34,134 bases of DNA, taken from assembly GCA_949511625.1 (NCBI GenBank), contig CATFEX010000018.1, forward strand, positions 1-34,134, in the 5' to 3' direction. This DNA is from UBA11891 sp003533785. Lineage in GTDB: Bacteria; Bacteroidota; Bacteroidia; Flavobacteriales; Flavobacteriaceae. Both the position numbers and the translations under genes were made by a program. The notes below the pieces were generated by a model. The model ran no database searches and was not told the origin of the DNA. It worked only from the letters and a program-made list of their open reading frames with translations. This document shows, piece after piece, positions 30,634-34,134 of the stretch (positions are counted from its first letter, which is position 1; each line of letters opens with the position of its first letter).

Positions 30634-32760
30634 TTATGCTTTTTTACCTTGTATATCTGCGATCACACTTTCCGATATATTGGATGGTGTTTCTGCATAG
30701 TGTGAAAATTCCATTGTGGAAGTTGCTCGTCCAGAGGAAAGGGTTCGCAACGAAGTCACGTATCCAAACATCTCTGACAAAGGCACTTCTGCCTTCACTA
30801 CTTTGGAGCCTGCACGGTCATCCATCGAGTTCACCTGACCACGACGGCGGTTTAGATCCCCTACGATGTCTCCCATATTTTCTTCGGGAGTCAACACTTC
30901 CAATTTCATGATAGGTTCCATAATAACCGCTCGGGCGGCTTTGGCCGACTCCTTGAAACCAAGTTTCGCAGCCAATTCGAAGGAAAGCGAATCGGAATCC
31001 ACAGGGTGGAACGAACCATCCTTGAGGGTTATTTTCATCGCATCTACTTCAAATCCAGCTAAAGGTCCATTTTTCATGGACTCTTTAAAGCCTTTCTCTA
31101 CAGAAGGGATGTATTCTTTTGGAATGTTCCCCCCTTTGATTACATTGACAAATTCCAAACCAGCTTTGCCTTCTTCGCCAGGTTCGATAGTAAAGACGAT
31201 ATCGGCAAATTTACCTCGACCTCCCGTTTGTTTTTTATAAACTTCACGATGGTCGGCTGCGGCAGTCAATGCTTCTTTGTATTCTACTTGAGGTTGACCT
31301 TGATTGACTTCTACTTTGAATTCTCGTCTCAATCGGTCTACGATGATATCTAAGTGCAATTCCCCCATTCCAGAAATAACCGTTTGACCAGAAGCCTCAT
31401 CGGTTTTCACTTGGAAAGTGGGATCCTCTTCGGCCAGTTTGGCCAAGGACATTCCCAGTTTATCTACATCCGCTTTGGTTTTTGGTTCCACAGCGATTCC
31501 AATTACGGGATCGGGGAAGTCCATACTTTCCAAGATGATGGGTGATTTTTCTGCAGATAGCGTATCGCCTGTCTTAATATCTTTAAATCCAACAGCAGCA
31601 CCAATGTCTCCCGCTTCAATGAAATCAATCGCGTTTTGCTTGTTTGAGTGCATCTGATAGATTCGTGAAATACGCTCTTTATTGCCTGAGCGATTGTTTA
31701 ATACGTAAGAACCAGCATCCAAACGCCCAGAATAGGCGCGGAAAAAGGCCAAACGCCCTACGTAGGGGTCGGTAGCAATTTTAAACGCTAGAGCAGAAAA
31801 AGGCTCTTGAACGGAAGGGGCGCGTGCAATCTCTTGTTCGGTATTGGGATCGGTTCCCACAATAGCTTCTTTGTCTTCGGGAGAAGGCAAGTAACGACAA
31901 ACTCCATCCAATAGGAACTGCACTCCTTTGTTCTTAAAAGACGATCCACATATCATGGGGATAATACTCATGTCTTGGGTAGCGGCACGCAATGCATTGT
32001 GTACTTCATCCTCAGAAATGGAATCGGGATCTTCAAAGTATTTTTCAAGTAAGTTTTCGTCATATTCAGCAACAGCTTCAATGAGTTCTCCGCGCAACTT
32101 TTCCGCCTCATCTTTGAGGTCTTCGGGAATATCAATCTCGTCGAAAGTAGACCCAAAGTTGTCTTCATGCCAAACAATTGCGCGGTTTTTTACTAAATCA
32201 ACAATCCCCTTGAAGTCTTCTTCGTCTCCTATGTTTAATACAATAGGTACCGCATTGGATTTGAGCATGTCACGAACCTGCTGGCAAACGCCTAAAAAGT
32301 TCGATCCTTGGCGGTCCATCTTGTTGACAAAACCAATACGGGGAACATTATAATTGTCGGCTAGGCGCCAATTGGTTTCGGATTGTGGTTCAACACCATC
32401 AACGGCTGAAAACAAAAAAACCAATCCATCCAGAACTCGAAGTGATCGGTTTACCTCTACGGTGAAGTCTACGTGGCCGGGGGTGTCTATAATATTGAAG
32501 TGATACCCTTTGGCGTCTGCTGTGGGTTGACCTTGCTCGGTTGGGAAGTTCCAAGTACAAGTAGTCGCAGCCGAAGTAATGGTGATTCCACGTTCTTGCT
32601 CTTGCTCCATCCAATCCATAGTAGCCGCACCATCGTGTACCTCTCCTATTTTGTGGCTTACCCCAGTATAAAAAAGGATTCGCTCTGTTGTTGTGGTTTT
32701 ACCCGCATCAATGTGGGCTGCGATTCCGATGTTTCTAGTATATTTTAAGTCTCTGGCCAT
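30634..32760 (-). CDS. fusA: Elongation factor G
   Basis: EF-G drives ribosome translocation using GTP. The 708-residue protein has G1 AHIDAGKT at 15-22, the switch I RGITI at 57-61, DTPGH at 92-96 and NKMD at 146-149. Domains II to V follow, including the domain IV tip region (KQTGGRGKFADIVFTIEPGE) and the C-terminal GYVTSLRTLSSGRATSTMEF. Length is standard. It lies between rpsG and rpsJ. Confidence 0.99.
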   Translation of the reverse strand: MARDLKYTRNIGIAAHIDAGKTTTTERILFYTGVSHKIGEVHDGAATMDWMEQEQERGITITSAATTCTWNFPTEQGQPTADAKGYHFNIIDTPGHVDFTVEVNRSLRVLDGLVFLFSAVDGVEPQSETNWRLADNYNVPRIGFVNKMDRQGSNFLGVCQQVRDMLKSNAVPIVLNIGDEEDFKGIVDLVKNRAIVWHEDNFGSTFDEIDIPEDLKDEAEKLRGELIEAVAEYDENLLEKYFEDPDSISEDEVHNALRAATQDMSIIPMICGSSFKNKGVQFLLDGVCRYLPSPEDKEAIVGTDPNTEQEIARAPSVQEPFSALAFKIATDPYVGRLAFFRAYSGRLDAGSYVLNNRSGNKERISRIYQMHSNKQNAIDFIEAGDIGAAVGFKDIKTGDTLSAEKSPIILESMDFPDPVIGIAVEPKTKADVDKLGMSLAKLAEEDPTFQVKTDEASGQTVISGMGELHLDIIVDRLRREFKVEVNQGQPQVEYKEALTAAADHREVYKKQTGGRGKFADIVFTIEPGEEGKAGLEFVNVIKGGNIPKEYIPSVEKGFKESMKNGPLAGFEVDAMKITLKDGSFHPVDSDSLSFELAAKLGFKESAKAARAVIMEPIMKLEVLTPEENMGDIVGDLNRRRGQVNSMDDRAGSKVVKAEVPLSEMFGYVTSLRTLSSGRATSTMEFSHYAETPSNISESVIADIQGKKA

Positions 32761-32794
32761 GTCGCTTTATAAAGAGATGTTGTTGAGATTGTAA

Positions 32795-33271
32795 TTAAAA
32801 TCTAAAATGTGAAAAGGCTTTGTTGGCTTCGGCCATCTTGTGGGTGTCGGTTCGCTTCTTGACCGCAGCACCTTCTTCTTTAGCAGCAGCAAGACATTCT
32901 TGTGCGAGTCGAAGGGCCATTGATTTTTCGTTTCGTTTTCGGGAGAAACTGATCAGCCATTTCATGGCTAAGGAAACTTTTCGATCGGCTCGAATCTGCA
33001 TCGGAATCTGGAAGGTGGCTCCTCCCACTCTTCTACTCCGTACCTCAACATGAGGCATTACATTAGATAGAGCTTCTTTCCATATCTCTAATGCTGTTTT
33101 CTCTTCGTCTTGTTTACGCTCTTCGATTATATCGATAGCGTTGTAAAATATTTCATACGCCACTGATTTCTTTCCATCCCACATCAACATATTGACGAAT
33201 CGGGTAACCAAAGTATCATTAAACTTGGGGTCGGGAAGGATTTGGCGTTTTTTGGCTTGTCTTTTTCTCAT
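32795..33271 (-). CDS. rpsG: 30S ribosomal protein S7
   Basis: S7 nucleates the small-subunit head and lines the E site. The 158-residue protein begins MRKRQAKKRQILPDPKFNDT and has VEVRSRRVGGATFQIPMQIR and WLISFSRKRNEKSMALRLAQ. Gap to fusA is 34 bp and to rpsL 21 bp. In E. coli S7 regulates the str operon between rpsL and rpsG; the gap here is too short for that structure. Confidence 0.99.
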   Translation of the reverse strand: MRKRQAKKRQILPDPKFNDTLVTRFVNMLMWDGKKSVAYEIFYNAIDIIEERKQDEEKTALEIWKEALSNVMPHVEVRSRRVGGATFQIPMQIRADRKVSLAMKWLISFSRKRNEKSMALRLAQECLAAAKEEGAAVKKRTDTHKMAEANKAFSHFRF

Positions 33272-33292
33272 GGGTAGTGCTATCTATATCGC

Positions 33293-33667
33293 TTATTTTT
33301 TAGGTCTTTTGGCTCCGTATTTGGAACGACGTTGCAAACGACCTTCTACCCCTGCAGTATCTAATGCGCCTCGAACGATATGGTATCGAACTCCGGGTAG
33401 ATCTTTAACTCTTCCGCCACGAACCAATACTATCGAGTGCTCTTGGAGGTTGTGTCCTTCTCCCGGAATGTAAGCATTGACCTCTTTTCCATTGGTCAAT
33501 CGAACCCGTGCGACTTTTCGCATGGCCGAGTTCGGCTTTTTAGGCGTAGTGGTGTACACACGCGTACACACGCCACGTCGTTGAGGACACGAATCCAAAG
33601 CAGCCGATTTACTCTTCTTGGTAATCGTAGCTCTTCCTTTTCGTACTAATTGTGCAATAGTTGGCAT
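33293..33667 (-). CDS. rpsL: 30S ribosomal protein S12
   Basis: S12 is at the decoding centre. The 124-residue protein has TPKKPNSAMRKVARV around 41-55 with K43/K44, and GGRVKDLPGVRYHIVRG around 84-100, with D89 at the site that is methylthiolated in E. coli. The lysine and proline positions linked to streptomycin resistance are wild type. It is the first gene of the operon, about 41 nt behind the predicted transcription start. Confidence 0.99.
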   Translation of the reverse strand: MPTIAQLVRKGRATITKKSKSAALDSCPQRRGVCTRVYTTTPKKPNSAMRKVARVRLTNGKEVNAYIPGEGHNLQEHSIVLVRGGRVKDLPGVRYHIVRGALDTAGVEGRLQRRSKYGAKRPKK

Positions 33668-33691
33668 ATAATCTAATCAATTATTGTATTT

Positions 33692-33707
33692 CCCATAGTT
33701 TTATGGG
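33692..33707 (-). promoter_or_regulatory. Hairpin at the predicted 5' end of the ribosomal operon mRNA
   Basis: CCCATA and TATGGG pair perfectly with a 4-base loop. The transcription start predicted from the -7 element is about 33708, so the mRNA would begin with this stem. It may protect the 5' end or take part in control; neither is proven. Confidence 0.5.
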
Positions 33708-33711
33708 CGTG

Positions 33712-33742
33712 CAAATGTAGCAGTTTTTTTATCGAATTCAAA
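33712..33742 (-). promoter_or_regulatory. Main promoter of the str-S10-spc-alpha operon
   Basis: On the minus strand TTTG (33739-33742) and TACATTTG (33712-33719) are separated by exactly 19 bp, a full match to the Bacteroidota primary-sigma consensus TTTG-N19-TAnnTTTG. An A-run lies within the spacer. The leader to rpsL would be about 41 nt. Confidence 0.88.
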
Positions 33743-33989
33743 TCCTATTTTTGGTTTTTTTGTTAATTTCTATGAAGTTTTTTTCTTGGTCTTTAAATCC
33801 CGTTCTAATTCCTACAAATAAAAGGAAGTGTTAAGGGGTTTTTAGGGATTGCTCTGAATTGAAATAGAGCTTATAAGCACAACATAATTTTGCTTTTTTG
33901 GGCAAATTAATATAGTAGGCATTTTTTAACATTTTATTGACGAATGACTGCAATTATTTAACACAAGCTGAAATCTATTTTGATTTTTA

Positions 33990-34020
33990 TTTGTGCTGTG
34001 TAGATGATTATTAATTTTTG
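33990..34020 (+). promoter_or_regulatory. Candidate promoter of the right-edge gene
   Basis: TTTG (33990-33993) is followed after 18 bp by TAATTTTTG (34012-34020), which is the -7 element with one extra T. The leader to the ATG at 34059 would be about 35 nt. Confidence 0.4.
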
Positions 34021-34058
34021 CCCTACAAATCTTATTACAACTAAAAAACAATCTATTT

Positions 34059-34134
34059 ATGAAACAGTACATACGTATGCTGACGTGCCTGTTCTGGCTC
34101 GTTGCTATTGGTGTCACAAGTGCACAATCACGCA
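34059..34134 (+). CDS. Start of an exported protein, cut by the window edge
   Basis: Only the first 25 codons are present. They encode a basic N terminus, a hydrophobic core (LTCLFWLVAIGV) and an apparent signal-peptidase site after TSA, followed by QSR. Such SAQ endings are common in exported proteins of Bacteroidota, including SusC/RagA-type TonB-dependent receptors, but the family cannot be decided from this stretch. It is divergent from rpsL. Confidence 0.6.
   Translation, partial: MKQYIRMLTCLFWLVAIGVTSAQSR

Larger units (their letters stand above)
33668..34058. other. 391-bp spacer between rpsL and an exported-protein gene
   Basis: Besides the rpsL promoter and hairpin, this AT-rich spacer shows an inverted repeat GCTCT/AGAGC (33851-33870), the palindrome GCTTATAAGC (33869-33878), and an imperfect hairpin around 33886-33907. 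A 20-codon frame (33772-33834, plus strand) lies 18 nt behind a TATTTTTG. I see no tRNA or known riboswitch in it. Confidence 0.5.

Noticed and set aside
31928..32353. 141-codon serine-rich open frame antisense to fusA
   Set aside because: Its composition mirrors the codon bias of the opposite strand; fusA is certain here.
33772..33834. 20-codon plus-strand frame as an annotated gene
   Set aside because: It is too short to support without conservation or expression data; kept only as part of the spacer observation.
1..34134. tRNA, rRNA, CRISPR, insertion sequence, phage or replication origin features
   Set aside because: No cloverleaf, array of direct repeats, transposase, integrase or origin-type box cluster was seen; nearly all space is filled by recognisable genes.

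Overview
The window looks like a chromosomal segment of a marine, proteorhodopsin-bearing member of the Bacteroidota, most likely class Flavobacteriia. The evidence is low GC with very short intergenic gaps, almost no Shine-Dalgarno sequences, several copies of the Bacteroidota -7 promoter element TAnnTTTG, a zinc-less L36, the operon order rpsL-rpsG-fusA-rpsJ with no tuf gene, a green-type DTE proteorhodopsin next to a Blh carotene dioxygenase, and probably the start of an exported outer-surface protein at the right edge. I see no tRNA, rRNA, insertion sequence, phage gene or CRISPR array.

Left part (1-12.5 kb) holds short operons of housekeeping and envelope genes. They are a YwqK-type lipoprotein, a PLP-dependent cysteine synthase/cystathionine beta-synthase, an FtsX/LolE-type permease, a NamZ-like (DUF1343) muramidase followed by a methyltransferase, the queuosine-pathway enzyme QueE, a VOC protein with an unknown 7-TM protein, FolD and Ffh. 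At 8.9-10.6 kb sits the light-driven module: blh (retinal formation, minus strand) diverges from the proteorhodopsin gene (plus strand) across 109 bp. A bidirectional hairpin terminator with a TTCG loop separates proteorhodopsin from argS.

The middle part (12.6-16.8 kb) holds a small unknown protein and the minus-strand operon carA-eno-gltA. This operon has its own -7 element and lies just behind the terminator that closes the ribosomal operon.

The right part (16.8-33.7 kb) is one long minus-strand str-S10-spc-alpha operon: rpsL, rpsG, fusA, rpsJ, rplCDWB, rpsS, rplV, rpsC, rplP, rpmC, rpsQ, rplNXE, rpsNH, rplFR, rpsE, rpmD, rplO, secY, infA, rpmJ, rpsMKD, rpoA, rplQ. It is driven by a full-consensus promoter (TTTG-N19-TACATTTG) at 33712-33742. 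A 391-bp gene-poor spacer follows, and then the first 25 codons of an exported protein that runs out of the window.

The most notable observations are these. The proteorhodopsin carries a glycine at the position that opens the carotenoid-antenna fenestration in xanthorhodopsin. Many genes have a -7 element so close to the start codon that their mRNAs should be leaderless or nearly so. Two divergent gene pairs share the same compact inverted promoter layout. Several convergent pairs abut or overlap tail-to-tail. I did not find a convincing wholly new multi-gene system.
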